Shown: positions 8,700 through 17,463 of the stretch, piece by piece
Layout: every line of letters starts with the position of its first letter
How positions within the stretch are numbered: the stretch's first letter is position 1
DNA from: Streptomyces sp. NRRL S-31
GTDB taxonomy: Bacteria; Actinomycetota; Actinomycetes; Streptomycetales; Streptomycetaceae
Assembly: GCF_000718775.1 (NCBI RefSeq)
Contig: NZ_JOCB01000033.1
Coordinates: 3,079 to 67,078, forward strand
Length of the DNA: 64,000 nt
Direction of reading: 5' to 3'
The notes under the pieces: model-generated
Told to the model about the DNA's origin: nothing
The model's database searches: none
What the model saw: only the letters and a program-made list of their open reading frames with translations
Program-made: the position numbers and the translations under genes

Positions 8700-10142
8700 A
8701 TGACCGCCGTACGACCTGAGACGACCGTCCAGCCGGCCTCGGACACCGCCTTCCCGACCGACTTCGTCTGGGGTGCCGCCACCGCCGCCTACCAGGTGGA
8801 GGGCGCCGCGGCCGAGGACGGCCGCACCCCCTCCATCTGGGACACCTTCAGCCACACCCCCGGCAAGGTCCGCAACGGTGACACCGGTGACATCGCCGCC
8901 GACCACTACCACCGGTTCCGCGACGACGTGGCACTGATGAAGGAACTCGGGCTCAAGGCATACCGGTTCTCCATCTCCTGGTCCCGCGTCCAGCCCACCG
9001 GCCGCGGCCCGGCCGTCGAACGCGGCCTGGACTTCTACCGCCGCCTCACCGACGCCCTCCTGGAGGCGGGGATCACTCCCGTCGCCACCCTCTACCACTG
9101 GGACCTGCCGCAGGAGCTGGAGGACGCGGGCGGCTGGCCGCAGCGCGACACCGCCCACCGGTTCGCCGACTACGCCGACCTGGCGGCCCGCGCCCTGGGC
9201 GACCGGGTCGGCATGTGGACCACCCTCAACGAGCCCTGGTGTTCGGCGTTCCTGGGGTACGGCTCGGGCGTGCACGCGCCGGGCCGCACCGACCCGGCCG
9301 CCACCCTGCGCGCCGCCCACCACCTCAACCTGGCCCACGGCCGGGCCGTCGGCGCGCTGCGCGCGGCCCTGCCCGCGTCCGCGCGGACCTCCATCACCCT
9401 GAACCTGCACCAGGTGCGCCCGCTCACCGACAGCCCCGAGGACGCCGAGGCCGCGCGCCGCATCGACGCGGTCGGCAACCGGATCTTCACCGGCCCGCTC
9501 CTGGACGGCGCCTACCCCGAGGACCTGCTGGCCGACACCGCGCACCTGGTCGACTGGGCGGAACTGGTGCACGACGGGGACCTGGCGGAGATCTCCCGGC
9601 CCATCGACCTGCTCGGCGTCAACTACTACTCGCCGACCGTGGTCTCCCTGCCCGCCGACGGAGCCGCCAGCACCAAGAACGACGGCCATGGAGCGAGCGA
9701 CCACTCCCCGTGGACCGGCTCCGAGAACGTCGCCTTCCACCTCGCCAACGACCGGCTCACCGCGATGAACTGGGCCATCGACGCCGACGGCCTGCACACG
9801 CTGCTGACGGGGCTGGCGGCCTCGCACCCCCGGCTGCCCCTGATGGTGACCGAGAACGGCGCGGCCTTCGACGACTACGTCTCCCCCGAGGGCCTGGTCC
9901 AGGACCCGGAGCGGATCGCCTACCTCCACTCCCACCTGGACGCCGTCCGCCGTGCCATCGCCGACGGCGCCGACGTGCGCGGCTACTTCCTGTGGTCCCT
10001 GCTGGACAACTTCGAGTGGTCCTACGGCTACTCGAAGCGCTTCGGCGCCGTCTACGTCGACTACGCCACCCAGCGCCGCATCCCCAAGGCCAGTGCCCGG
10101 TGGTACGCCGAGGTGATCCGGGACAACGCCCTGCCCGCCTGA
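8700..10142 (+). CDS. bglC: Family 1 beta-glucosidase BglC
   Basis: A 480-residue GH1 beta-glucosidase, the usual family length, with no signal peptide, so cytoplasmic. It should split imported cellobiose and cellotriose to glucose. The N-terminal GH1 signature [15 protein letters not shown] is present; the acid/base glutamate is in TLNEPW (Glu178) and the nucleophile in VTENG (Glu385). The C-terminal [20 protein letters not shown] is typical. ATG 8700 directly follows the operator that supplies its ribosome-binding site. In plant-pathogenic streptomycetes BglC also shapes the cellotriose virulence signal; whether that applies here cannot be told. Confidence 0.93.
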   Translation: MTAVRPETTVQPASDTAFPTDFVWGAATAAYQVEGAAAEDGRTPSIWDTFSHTPGKVRNGDTGDIAADHYHRFRDDVALMKELGLKAYRFSISWSRVQPTGRGPAVERGLDFYRRLTDALLEAGITPVATLYHWDLPQELEDAGGWPQRDTAHRFADYADLAARALGDRVGMWTTLNEPWCSAFLGYGSGVHAPGRTDPAATLRAAHHLNLAHGRAVGALRAALPASARTSITLNLHQVRPLTDSPEDAEAARRIDAVGNRIFTGPLLDGAYPEDLLADTAHLVDWAELVHDGDLAEISRPIDLLGVNYYSPTVVSLPADGAASTKNDGHGASDHSPWTGSENVAFHLANDRLTAMNWAIDADGLHTLLTGLAASHPRLPLMVTENGAAFDDYVSPEGLVQDPERIAYLHSHLDAVRRAIADGADVRGYFLWSLLDNFEWSYGYSKRFGAVYVDYATQRRIPKASARWYAEVIRDNALPA

Positions 10143-10153
10143 CGGACGCCACG

Positions 10154-10178
10154 CGGCGGGCCCGGCCCGGGCCCGCCG
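10154..10178 (+). terminator. Stem-loop terminator after bglC
   Basis: CGGCGGGCCC (10154-10163) pairs with GGGCCCGCCG (10169-10178) around a 5-base loop, 11 bases after the bglC stop. It would separate bglC from the downstream LacI gene. Confidence 0.55.
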
Positions 10179-10254
10179 TCCGGCGGAATCTCCGGGCGCC
10201 ACCGTGACGCTGTTACATTCCTGGCCTGACGGTGGTGAACGGAAGGCGGCGTCC

Positions 10255-11310
10255 ATGGCAGGCAACGGTGTGAGAGGCCGGCGCGGCCGACGGCCGACCC
10301 TGGAGGAGGTCGCCGCCCGGGCAGGGGTCGGCCGGGGCACCGTCTCCCGGGTGATCAACGGCTCGCCCCGGGTCAGCGACGCCACCCGCGCGGCCGTCGA
10401 GGCGGCCGTCGCCGAACTCGGCTACGTGCCCAACACCGCGGCCCGCGCCCTCGCCGCCAACCGCACCGACGCCATCGCCCTGGTCGTCCCCGAGCCGGAG
10501 ACCCGGTTCTTCGCCGAGCCCTACTTCTCCGACATGCTGCGCGGGGTCGGCGCGGAACTCTCCGACACCGAGATGCAGTTGCTGCTGATCTTCGCCGGCA
10601 GCGACCGCGAGCGGCAGCGCCTGGCCCAGTACCTGGCGGCCCACCGGGTGGACGGCGTCCTGCTGGTCTCCGTCCACGCCGACGACCCCCTCCCCGACCT
10701 GCTCTCCCAGCTGGAGATCCCGGCCGTGATCAGCGGCCCGCGCTCGGCGGCCGAGTCGCTCCCCTCGGTGGACTCGGACAACTACGGCGGCGCCCGCTCG
10801 GCGGTGGAGCACCTGCTGGGCCGGGGCTGCCGCCGGATCGCGCACATCACCGGCCGGCTGGACGTCTACGGCGCCGAGCGCCGCGTCGCCGGCTACCGCG
10901 ACGCGCTGCGCGACGCGGGCCACCCGGAGAGCGAACTGCTCATCGAACCGGGCGACTTCACCGAGGAGGGCGGCCGTCGCGCGATGACGGCCCTGCTGTC
11001 CCGCGCACCCGGCCTCGACGCCGTCTTCGCGGGCTCGGACGTGATGGCGGCGGGCGCCCGCCAGGTGCTGCGCGAGGCCGGCCGCCGCATCCCCGACGAC
11101 GTCGCCCTCGTCGGCTACGACGACTCGGCCATCGCCCGGCACATGGACCCGCCGCTCACCAGCGTCCGCCAGCCCATCGAGGAGATGGGCCGCGCGATGA
11201 TCGACCTGCTGCTCACGGAGATCGCCGCCCGCCGCCCGGCCGCGTCCCGGGAACCGGTCCGGCAGCAGGCGGTCCTCCCGGCGAAACTGGTGGTGCGGGC
11301 GTCCTCGTGA
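10255..11310 (+). CDS. LacI-family regulator, CebR paralogue
   Basis: A 351-residue LacI/GalR regulator closely similar to cebR along its whole length. Its helix-turn-helix reads VAARAGVGRGTVSRVINGSP; the segment AGVGRGTVSRVINGSP is identical to that in CebR, and both share PEPETRFFAEPYFSDM-like residues at the start of the effector domain. ATG 10255 has GGAAGG 8 bases upstream. It probably reads a similar operator, but no CebR box lies in front of it. It may respond to another sugar or tune the same genes. Confidence 0.82.
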   Translation: MAGNGVRGRRGRRPTLEEVAARAGVGRGTVSRVINGSPRVSDATRAAVEAAVAELGYVPNTAARALAANRTDAIALVVPEPETRFFAEPYFSDMLRGVGAELSDTEMQLLLIFAGSDRERQRLAQYLAAHRVDGVLLVSVHADDPLPDLLSQLEIPAVISGPRSAAESLPSVDSDNYGGARSAVEHLLGRGCRRIAHITGRLDVYGAERRVAGYRDALRDAGHPESELLIEPGDFTEEGGRRAMTALLSRAPGLDAVFAGSDVMAAGARQVLREAGRRIPDDVALVGYDDSAIARHMDPPLTSVRQPIEEMGRAMIDLLLTEIAARRPAASREPVRQQAVLPAKLVVRASS

Positions 11311-11373
11311 GACCGGTCGCCTTCCCGGACCGGCGCCGGGAAGGCGGGCGCCTCGCGTCGGCGGGGGAAAACG

Positions 11374-11417
11374 CAGCAGCCGGTGATCCCGTCTCGCGAC
11401 GGAGTCACCGGCTGCTG
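11374..11417 (-). terminator. Intrinsic terminator of tRNA-His
   Basis: CAGCAGCCGGTGA (11374-11386) pairs perfectly with TCACCGGCTGCTG (11405-11417); the loop has its own 5-bp inner stem. On the minus strand the hairpin starts 6 bases after the tRNA and is followed by TTTT (complement of 11368-11371). It may also stop plus-strand reading from the LacI gene. Confidence 0.8.
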
Positions 11418-11423
11418 ACCCGG

Positions 11424-11496
11424 GGTGAGTGACGGGACTCGAACCCGCGGCATCCTGGACCACAACCAGGTGCTCTACCAGCTGAGCTACACCCAC
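11424..11496 (-). tRNA. tRNA-His (anticodon GTG)
   Basis: Cloverleaf on the minus strand. The acceptor stem GTGGGTG pairs with CACTCAC (one G-U), the D arm is GCTCAGCTGGTAGAGC, the anticodon stem CCTGG/CCAGG holds loop TTGTGGT with anticodon GTG, and the T arm is GCGGGTTCGAGTCCCGT. An extra G lies just 5' (complement of 11497) and the discriminator base is C, both hallmarks of tRNA-His. The 3' CCA is not encoded. Confidence 0.95.
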
Positions 11497-11590
11497 CATG
11501 ACCGGCGGTGGAACTTGTCGTTTCCCCGACCGGCCGAGAAGAAGTCTACAGGGTCCGAAGGGGTGCTCGCGCACACGTTTTCGCGCGAGC

Positions 11591-11626
11591 CCCAAGCGGG
11601 CTCCCAAGCGGGCTCCCAAGCGGGCT
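11591..11626. repeat. Three perfect 12-bp tandem repeats
   Basis: The 12-mer CCCAAGCGGGCT occurs three times in a row (11591-11602, 11603-11614, 11615-11626), between tRNA-His and the 3' end of orn. The last copy forms the left arm of the hairpin at 11620-11642. Confidence 0.9.
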
Positions 11627-11642
11627 CCGCGGGGGAGCCCGC
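11620..11642 (-). terminator. Stem-loop downstream of orn
   Basis: GCGGGCTCC (11620-11628) pairs with GGAGCCCGC (11634-11642) around a 5-base loop, 9 bases past the orn stop codon. No T-run follows on the minus strand. Any of the three 12-bp repeats could supply the left arm. Confidence 0.5.
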
Positions 11643-11650
11643 CCGGGTGG

Positions 11651-12253
11651 CTACTGTGCGGGCAGGACGTGCCGGGCGGCGATCGCCTTGGCGGTCTCGG
11701 AGTCCGGGCCGGGCTGCGGCACGAAGATGGCCTCGCGGTAGTAGCGCAGCTCCGCGATCGACTCGCGGATGTCGGCGAGGGCCCGGTGGTTGCCGTTCTT
11801 CTCGGGGCTGTTGAAGTACGCCCTCGGGTACCAGCGGCGGGCCAGTTCCTTGACCGAGGAGACGTCGACGATCCGGTAGTGGAGCCAGTCCTCCAGGGTC
11901 GGCATGTCCCGCAGCAGGAAGCCGCGGTCGGTGCCCACGGAGTTGCCGCACAGCGGGGCCTTGCCGGGCTCCTTCACGTGCTCCTTCACATACGCCAGGA
12001 CCTGCTCCTCGGCATCCTGGAGGGTCGTGCCCCGCCCCAGCTCCGCGAGCAGCCCGGACGCGGTGTGCATCTGACGCACCACTTCCGGCATCGTCTCCAG
12101 TGCCCGGGCCGGCGGGCGGATGACGATGTCCACCCCCTCGCCGAGTACGTTCAGCTCGGAGTCGGTGACGAGGGCGGCCACCTCGATGAGCGCGTCGTCG
12201 GACAGCGAGAGGCCGGTCATCTCGCAGTCGATCCACACCATGCGATCGTTCAT
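11651..12253 (-). CDS. orn: Oligoribonuclease
   Basis: A 200-residue DEDDh 3'-5' exoribonuclease that degrades 2-5 nucleotide RNAs and pGpG to mononucleotides. The first acidic pair is in MVWIDCEMTGL (Asp9 and Glu11 by count); further conserved stretches are CGNSVGTDRGFL, the YRIVDVSS segment, and the HRALADIRESI motif carrying the catalytic His and Asp. Length fits the family. In Streptomyces, orn (ornA) loss impairs growth and development, and it commonly lies next to adpA, as here. ATG 12253 is the only start consistent with the conserved N-terminus. Confidence 0.95.
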   Translation of the reverse strand: MNDRMVWIDCEMTGLSLSDDALIEVAALVTDSELNVLGEGVDIVIRPPARALETMPEVVRQMHTASGLLAELGRGTTLQDAEEQVLAYVKEHVKEPGKAPLCGNSVGTDRGFLLRDMPTLEDWLHYRIVDVSSVKELARRWYPRAYFNSPEKNGNHRALADIRESIAELRYYREAIFVPQPGPDSETAKAIAARHVLPAQ

Positions 12254-12317
12254 GCGACCACCCTAAAGCGGGCCTGAGCCTTTGTGACGCCGCGTGCCGG
12301 TACCGGCCCGGCAAGAA

Positions 12318-12349
12318 GGAGGGGGGCGGGCTGCCGCCCGCCCCCCTCC
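12318..12349 (-). terminator. Terminator of adpA
   Basis: GGAGGGGGGCGGGC (12318-12331) pairs with GCCCGCCCCCCTCC (12336-12349) around a TGCC loop: a 14-bp perfect stem 4 bases past the adpA stop codon, followed on the minus strand by TTCTT. Confidence 0.75.
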
Positions 12350-12353
12350 CCGG

Positions 12354-13574
12354 TCAGCTCGCGCTGCGCGGTCCCGGCAGCAGGCCCACCGCGCCGGCCG
12401 GGGCCCGGCGGCTCTGCAACGGCACCCCGCCGTCCCGGTGCTCGTGCAGCAGGGCGGGCGCCGGGCCCACCGGCCCGGGACCGGGCAGGCCCGCGGACAG
12501 GCCCTGCTGGCCGGGCGCCGGCACCGCCTGCTCGGCCTCACCGGGCTTGTCGCCCTGCGGCCGGCGGGCCCGGTAGGCGGCCCGGTAGGCGGCCGGGGAC
12601 GAGCCGAGCTGGCGGCGGAAGTGCCCGCGCAGCGCGACCGGCGAGCGGAACCCGCACCGGCCCGCCACCTCGTCCACGGAGTAGTCCGACGTCTCCAGCA
12701 GCCGCTGCGCCTGGAGCACCCGCTGGGTGATCAGCCACTGGAGCGGGGCGCTCCCGGTCAGCGACCGGAACCGGCGGTCGAACGTACGGCGGCTCATGTA
12801 GGCGCGTGCCGCCAGCGTCTCCACGTCGAACTGCTCGTGGAGGTGTTCCAGCGCCCAGGCGACGACCTCGGCGAGCGGGTCGGCGCCGATCTCCTCGGGT
12901 AAAGACCGGTCGAGATAGCGCTCCTGGCCGCCTGTCCGGCGCGGCGGGACCACCAGGCGCCGGGCGAGCGCGCCGGCCGCCTCGTTGCCGTGGTCCGTCC
13001 GCACGATGTGGAGACAGAGATCGATTCCGGCCGCGGTGCCCGCCGACGTCAGCACGTCACCGTCGTCGACGAACAGCTCCCGCGGATCGACGTGCACCGA
13101 CGGATAGCGCTTGGCCAGCGTCGGCGCGTACATCCAGTGGGTGGTCGCCGGGCGGCCGTCCAGCAGTCCGGCCGCCGCGAGCACGAAGGCACCGGTGCAC
13201 AGCCCGACGATGCGGGCGCCTTCCTCGTGTGCCCGGCGCAGCGCGTCGAGTGCCTCCTCCGGCGGCGGTGAGGTGATCGAGCGCCAGGCCGGCACGACGA
13301 CCGTCCCGGCGCGTGAGATCGCCTCCAGCCCATGCGGCGCGGTGAGTTCCAGGCCCCCTGTGGTCCGCAGCGGGCCTTCCTCGCCGGCGCACACCAGAAG
13401 GCGGTAGCGCGGCACGCCGGCGTCCTGGCGGTCGATCCCGAACACCGACAGCGGAATGGAACTCTCGAAGATGGGGCCGCCGCTGAAGAGCAGCACCGCG
13501 ACGATCTCCTTGCGGCGTCGCCCGGACAGTTTCCGGGCCGCGGCATCCTGCGCGGCAGTGGAGTCGTGGCTCAT
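12354..13574 (-). CDS. adpA: AdpA, AraC/XylS-type developmental regulator
   Basis: A 406-residue master regulator of morphological and secondary-metabolite genes. Residues about 15-190 form a DJ-1/PfpI-like dimerisation domain (VAVLLFSGGPIFESSIPLSV, IVGLCTGAFVLAAAGLLDGR). The AraC double helix-turn-helix follows (LAARAYMSRRTFDRRFRSLT, then VDEVAGRCGFRSPVALRGHF), then a Pro/Gly/Ala-rich tail. Leu225 is coded by TTA (bases 12900-12902), so translation should depend on the bldA tRNA, as known for adpA. ATG 13574 follows an AGGGGGG run; the frame is open upstream without a better start. A strong terminator follows. Confidence 0.95.
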   Translation of the reverse strand: MSHDSTAAQDAAARKLSGRRRKEIVAVLLFSGGPIFESSIPLSVFGIDRQDAGVPRYRLLVCAGEEGPLRTTGGLELTAPHGLEAISRAGTVVVPAWRSITSPPPEEALDALRRAHEEGARIVGLCTGAFVLAAAGLLDGRPATTHWMYAPTLAKRYPSVHVDPRELFVDDGDVLTSAGTAAGIDLCLHIVRTDHGNEAAGALARRLVVPPRRTGGQERYLDRSLPEEIGADPLAEVVAWALEHLHEQFDVETLAARAYMSRRTFDRRFRSLTGSAPLQWLITQRVLQAQRLLETSDYSVDEVAGRCGFRSPVALRGHFRRQLGSSPAAYRAAYRARRPQGDKPGEAEQAVPAPGQQGLSAGLPGPGPVGPAPALLHEHRDGGVPLQSRRAPAGAVGLLPGPRSAS

Positions 13575-14429
13575 ACTGCTAAGCCCCCCTCGGTGGTCGC
13601 GGCTCCTCGGTTGTGTCGCTCCTGCACGTTTCCCCTCGGTCCTGCACGAGTCCCCCGCCGTAAACAAGATCGAATCTACTGGCTTCCGCGATCACGCGGT
13701 GACCAGTTCGACACGCCGGACATTGTCGACATGACAACTTGGCGTGAAGCATTCGATCACGAAGCGTTGCACTCGCGAGGCGTGCGGGGAAGTGCGCCTT
13801 GTCGCAGTGGCCAAACCGCGTAGGGTGCACAGCGGCTTCCGGACCCTTTCCGTGCAGGTGGAACGGGGGTTGGAGGGTGGTCGGAACCCCCTCTGGGCGA
13901 TATCCAGAAGTTGGCTGAAAAGCAGCGTCCTGAGGCGCGAAAACAGGTCAGTCGACCGGTGTCTGTCGTCCGGTGTGGCGCCCGCGCTTCCCGCCGCGCA
14001 CCGTGACGCGAGGGCGCACGGCCCAGCGGATCACATCGCCGGCGGTGTCCGGCGCGGGGGGTGGTGCGCCGTCGGACCGGCGTCCGCGTGTCCGTGCTTT
14101 CCGCGGTGGCGCGTCCCGTGCTTTCCGAGGTGGCGGTGGTCCGGGGTTCAACGTCCGTCCGGCGGGTCGGTCACCCGCCGGACGGACCCGGACCCCGGGC
14201 GAACCGCCTGTACGGGGCAGCAACCATTGCGTTACGGGCGCGGCTCGTGCATGCTCCGGTGAACCCCTGCGCATGCCGGGGGACCGCTTACGGAGCGTGC
14301 GCGGTATCTGGGCTCAGAAGGAGTGCCGCCGTACCCTTGGGGGTATGGGCTTGGGAAGATGTTTCCCGGACACAGCTCCGCCGCACACTGTCGTCCCTCC
14401 CCATAAAGGATCACAACGCCGAGACAGCC
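13575..14429. promoter_or_regulatory. 855-bp non-coding region between adpA and the stress-protein gene
   Basis: I see no convincing gene here: the frames have no ribosome-binding sites and atypical composition. Part is lower in GC than its surroundings (about 13660-13760), which suits a promoter. TGGCGTGAAG at 13740-13749 matches the published AdpA consensus TGGCSNGWWY at 9 of 10 positions, so autoregulation is possible. A long adpA leader is usual in streptomycetes. GC-rich inverted repeats occur around 14060-14200 without clear meaning. Confidence 0.45.
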
Positions 14430-14957
14430 ATGGCCGGTCACGAATTCTTCGAACCCGCGGACCGCAAGCGGCCGGTCGCCGATCCCACGGCGGCCGATCC
14501 CCTGGCGGCGGAAGAGGCACGTCATTCCTGCGACCCCGCCTTCCGGCACGGAGTCGTCGTCGGCTTCGACGGCTCCACCTCAAGCGAGCGCGCCCTCGCC
14601 TACGCGATCGGCATGGCCCACCGCTCCGGCTCCGGCCTGATCATCGTGCACGTCGCCAACCGGCTGCCCACCACCGTGTGGGCCGGCTGCGAGCCGCCCG
14701 TCTTCGTCGACGTGCCGGACCACCGCACCGAGGTCCTCGGCCTCGAGCTGGCGTGCGCGGACTACCTGGCCGAGGTGCCGTGGATCCTGGTCGAGCGGGG
14801 CGGGGACATCTGCCACGAGCTGGAAGAGGTCGGCAAGGAGTACGAGGCCGACGCGATCGTCGTCGGCTCCACGCACGGCATCGTCGGCCGGATCTTCGGC
14901 TCCGTGGCGGGCCGGCTCGCCAAGCGGGCGCAGCGGCCCGTGATCGTCATCCCGTAG
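14430..14957 (+). CDS. Universal stress protein (UspA family)
   Basis: A 175-residue single-domain Usp protein. After about 40 variable residues, GVVVGFDGSTSSERALAYAI forms the first strand and ATP-contact loop; the C-terminal nucleotide-binding motif is VVGSTHGIVGRIFGSVAG, followed by RPVIVIP, the usual last strand. It is probably a cytoplasmic ATP-binding stress protein. ATG 14430 lacks a strong ribosome-binding site (AAAGGA lies 20 bases upstream), so the start is uncertain; the frame is open far upstream. It is divergent from adpA. Confidence 0.85.
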   Translation: MAGHEFFEPADRKRPVADPTAADPLAAEEARHSCDPAFRHGVVVGFDGSTSSERALAYAIGMAHRSGSGLIIVHVANRLPTTVWAGCEPPVFVDVPDHRTEVLGLELACADYLAEVPWILVERGGDICHELEEVGKEYEADAIVVGSTHGIVGRIFGSVAGRLAKRAQRPVIVIP

Positions 14958-15130
14958 CCGCCCGACGCTCCGTCAACTCCCGTACGGCACATGGGGACTA
15001 CTCGCGCGTAGAAGGTGTTCGCGCCCTGGTGGGGGGCATATACCGGGCACCGCGGTGGGCGACCGTCCTTCCTCGGCGTGCCGCCGGCCGGGGGGTGACG
15101 GCCACCGGCCGGCATCCAGCGGCACGGGAA

Positions 15131-15166
15131 GGACCCCCACGTGTCAGGTGGCGCACGTGGGGGTCC
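15131..15166 (-). terminator. Terminator of glmS
   Basis: GGACCCCCACGTG (15131-15143) pairs perfectly with CACGTGGGGGTCC (15154-15166) around a 10-base loop, 11 bases after the glmS stop codon. It could also stop plus-strand transcripts from the stress-protein gene. Confidence 0.7.
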
Positions 15167-15177
15167 GTTCCGCGGTC

Positions 15178-16995
15178 CTACTCGACCGTGACCGACTTGG
15201 CGAGGTTCCTCGGCTTGTCGATGTCCCGGCCCAGGGCCTTCGCCGTGTGGTAGGCGAGGAGCTGGAGGGGGATGCCCATGAGGATCGGGTCCAGCTCGTC
15301 CTCGTTCTTGGGGACGATGATCGTCTGGTCCGCCTTCTCCTGGTGCTGGTGGGCCACCGCCAGGATCTTGCCCTCGCGGGCCTTGATCTCCTCCAGGGCC
15401 GCGCGGTTCTTCTCCAGCAGGTCGTCGTCGGGGACGATCGCGACCGTGGGCAGGGCCGGCTCGATGAGGGCCAGCGGGCCGTGCTTCAGCTCGGAGGCGG
15501 GGTAGGCCTCGGCGTGGATGTAGGAGACCTCCTTGAGCTTCAGGGAGGCCTCGCGGGCCACCGGGTAGCCCCGGACGCGGCCGATGAAGAGCATCGAGCG
15601 GGCGTCGGCGTACTGCTCCGCCAGCTCCCTGACCTCCTCCTCCTGCTTCAGGATCTCGGTGATCTGCCCGGGCAGCCGGCGCAGGCCCTCGATGATCCGC
15701 TTGCCGTCGCGGACCGAGAGGTCCCGGGTGCGGCCCAGGTGCAGGGCGAGCAGGGCGAAGGCGACCGTGGTGTTGGTGAAGCACTTGGTGGAGACCACGC
15801 AGACCTCGGGTCCCGCGTGCACGTAGATGCCGCCGTCGGCCTCGCGGGCGATCGCCGAGCCCACCACGTTGACCACGCCGAGGACCCGGGCGCCCTTGCG
15901 CTTCAGCTCCTGGACGGCGGCCAGGACGTCGTACGTCTCACCGGACTGGGAGACCGCGATGTACAGGGTGTCGGGGTCGACCACCGGGTTGCGGTAGCGG
16001 AACTCGGAGGCCGGCTCGGCGTCCGCGGGGATGCGGGCCAGCTCCTCGATCATCTGGGCGCCGATCATGCCCGCGTGGTACGAGGTGCCGCAGCCCAGGA
16101 TCTTCACGCGGCGGATCTGCCGGGCCTCGCGGGCGTCCAGGTTGAGGCCGCCGAGGTGCACGGTGGAGAACCGGTCGTCGATGCGGCCGCGCAGCACGCG
16201 GTCGACCGCGTCGGCCTGCTCGAAGATCTCCTTGTGCATGTAGGTGTCGTGGCCGCCCATGTCGTAGGACTCGGCCTCCCACTCCACCGTCGTGGGCTCG
16301 GCCGTCGTCCGGGTGCCCTCGGTGGTGTAGGTGCGGAAGTCGTCGGCCTTGAGGGTGGCCATCTCGCCGTCGTCGAGGGTCACTATCTGCCGGGTGTGCA
16401 TGACCAGCGCGGCGATGTCGGAGGCGACGAACATCTCCTTCTCGCCGATGCCGAGCACGACCGGGGAGCCGTTGCGGGCCACCACGATCCGGTCCGGGAA
16501 GTCGGCGTGCAGCACGGCGATGCCGTAGGTGCCCTCGATCAACCGCACCGCCTGGCGGACCTTGTCCTCCAGCTTCTCGGCCGTGGAGCGGGCGATGAGG
16601 TGGGTGAGCACCTCGGTGTCGGTCTCGGAGAGGAAGGCGACGCCGTCCGCCTCCAGCTTGCGGCGCAGCTCGGCGGCGTTGTCGATGATGCCGTTGTGGA
16701 CGACCGCGACCTTCTGGTCGGCCGACATGTGCGGGTGGGCGTTCTCGTCGGACGGGGCGCCGTGGGTGGCCCAGCGGGTGTGGGCGATGCCGGTGGTGCC
16801 CTTGAAGCGTGCCGGGACCTTGGCCTCCAGGTCGCGCACCCGGCCCTTGGCCTTGACCATCTTCAGGCCGGGCGTCTTCGGGGAGGTGACGACGATGCCC
16901 GCGGAGTCGTAGCCGCGGTACTCCAGGCGCTGGAGGCCCTCCAGGAGGAGGGGGGCCACGTCACGCTTCCCGATGTAACCGACAATCCCGCACAT
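15178..16995 (-). CDS. glmS: Glutamine--fructose-6-phosphate aminotransferase
   Basis: A 605-residue enzyme making glucosamine-6-phosphate from fructose-6-phosphate and glutamine, the first step to UDP-GlcNAc for the cell wall. The N-terminal glutaminase domain starts MCGIVGYIGKRDVAPLLLEG, so Cys2 becomes the N-terminal nucleophile; RWATHG and GNHxD-like HNGIIDN segments follow. Two SIS sugar-isomerase domains occupy about residues 285-600 (CGTSYHAGMIGAQMIE; SQSGET; IGRVRGYPVAREASLKLKE; SELKHGPLALI), ending DKPRNLAKSVTVE. Streptomycetes usually have two glmS genes; this is the copy near adpA and des. It is followed by a strong terminator. Confidence 0.95.
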   Translation of the reverse strand: MCGIVGYIGKRDVAPLLLEGLQRLEYRGYDSAGIVVTSPKTPGLKMVKAKGRVRDLEAKVPARFKGTTGIAHTRWATHGAPSDENAHPHMSADQKVAVVHNGIIDNAAELRRKLEADGVAFLSETDTEVLTHLIARSTAEKLEDKVRQAVRLIEGTYGIAVLHADFPDRIVVARNGSPVVLGIGEKEMFVASDIAALVMHTRQIVTLDDGEMATLKADDFRTYTTEGTRTTAEPTTVEWEAESYDMGGHDTYMHKEIFEQADAVDRVLRGRIDDRFSTVHLGGLNLDAREARQIRRVKILGCGTSYHAGMIGAQMIEELARIPADAEPASEFRYRNPVVDPDTLYIAVSQSGETYDVLAAVQELKRKGARVLGVVNVVGSAIAREADGGIYVHAGPEVCVVSTKCFTNTTVAFALLALHLGRTRDLSVRDGKRIIEGLRRLPGQITEILKQEEEVRELAEQYADARSMLFIGRVRGYPVAREASLKLKEVSYIHAEAYPASELKHGPLALIEPALPTVAIVPDDDLLEKNRAALEEIKAREGKILAVAHQHQEKADQTIIVPKNEDELDPILMGIPLQLLAYHTAKALGRDIDKPRNLAKSVTVE

Positions 16996-17055
16996 TTACA
17001 GAGGTATCCCTTGGCTGTCGCTGGTCCGGTACTGCTGGGTCGGTACGGCCGGTCC

Positions 17056-17313
17056 TCAGCCGTAGACCATGCGGCGCAGCTGCCTGAGCGTCAGCTCCGG
17101 CGGCGCCACCGCCCGGTATTTCAGGTCCGCCTCGATCCGTTGGAAGATCTCCGCGTTCACCAGGCCCCGGGCCTGGAGTTCGCGGTGGCGGCGGCGGACG
17201 AACTCCTGGGTCGTCTCGTCGAAGTAGGCGAGCACGTCCTGGACCACCCGCAGCGCCTCGCCCCGGCTCAGGGCCGTGGACCGCGTCAGATGATCAACCA
17301 GTTCGTCGTGCAC
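17056..17313 (-). CDS. Small conserved actinobacterial protein
   Basis: An 85-residue, mostly helical, charged protein with no signal peptide or membrane segment. It contains GEALRVVQDVLAYFDETTQE and FVRRRHRELQARGLVNAEIF and ends LTLRQLRRMVYG. The pattern looks like a short conserved streptomycete protein of unknown function. GTG 17313 is preferred because GAGGA lies 8 bases upstream; the frame extends to a TTG at 17349, giving 97 residues without a ribosome-binding site. It lies just upstream of glmS on the same strand, 60 bases away. Confidence 0.65.
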   Translation of the reverse strand: MHDELVDHLTRSTALSRGEALRVVQDVLAYFDETTQEFVRRRHRELQARGLVNAEIFQRIEADLKYRAVAPPELTLRQLRRMVYG

Positions 17314-17463
17314 CCGGTAGATCCTCGGGTACCGGAGCCGGTTTCGCAAGAATCGTGCCCGATTCCGGGCAGAGGGCTGTTGAAACTCTTATGGATCTCT
17401 GTTTGCGTCCCGTCCATCCTGTGTCCTGTATCTCGTTGCCCGGACAGACGAGTTTCAGACGCC

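Noticed and set aside
15055..17463. 800-codon N-terminal extension of the secreted phosphatase frame
   Set aside because: It is antisense to glmS, whose coding motifs are clear, and a Tat signal follows ATG 17464.
17350..17463. PHO boxes for the phosphatase
   Set aside because: I looked for direct repeats like GTTCACC and saw none.
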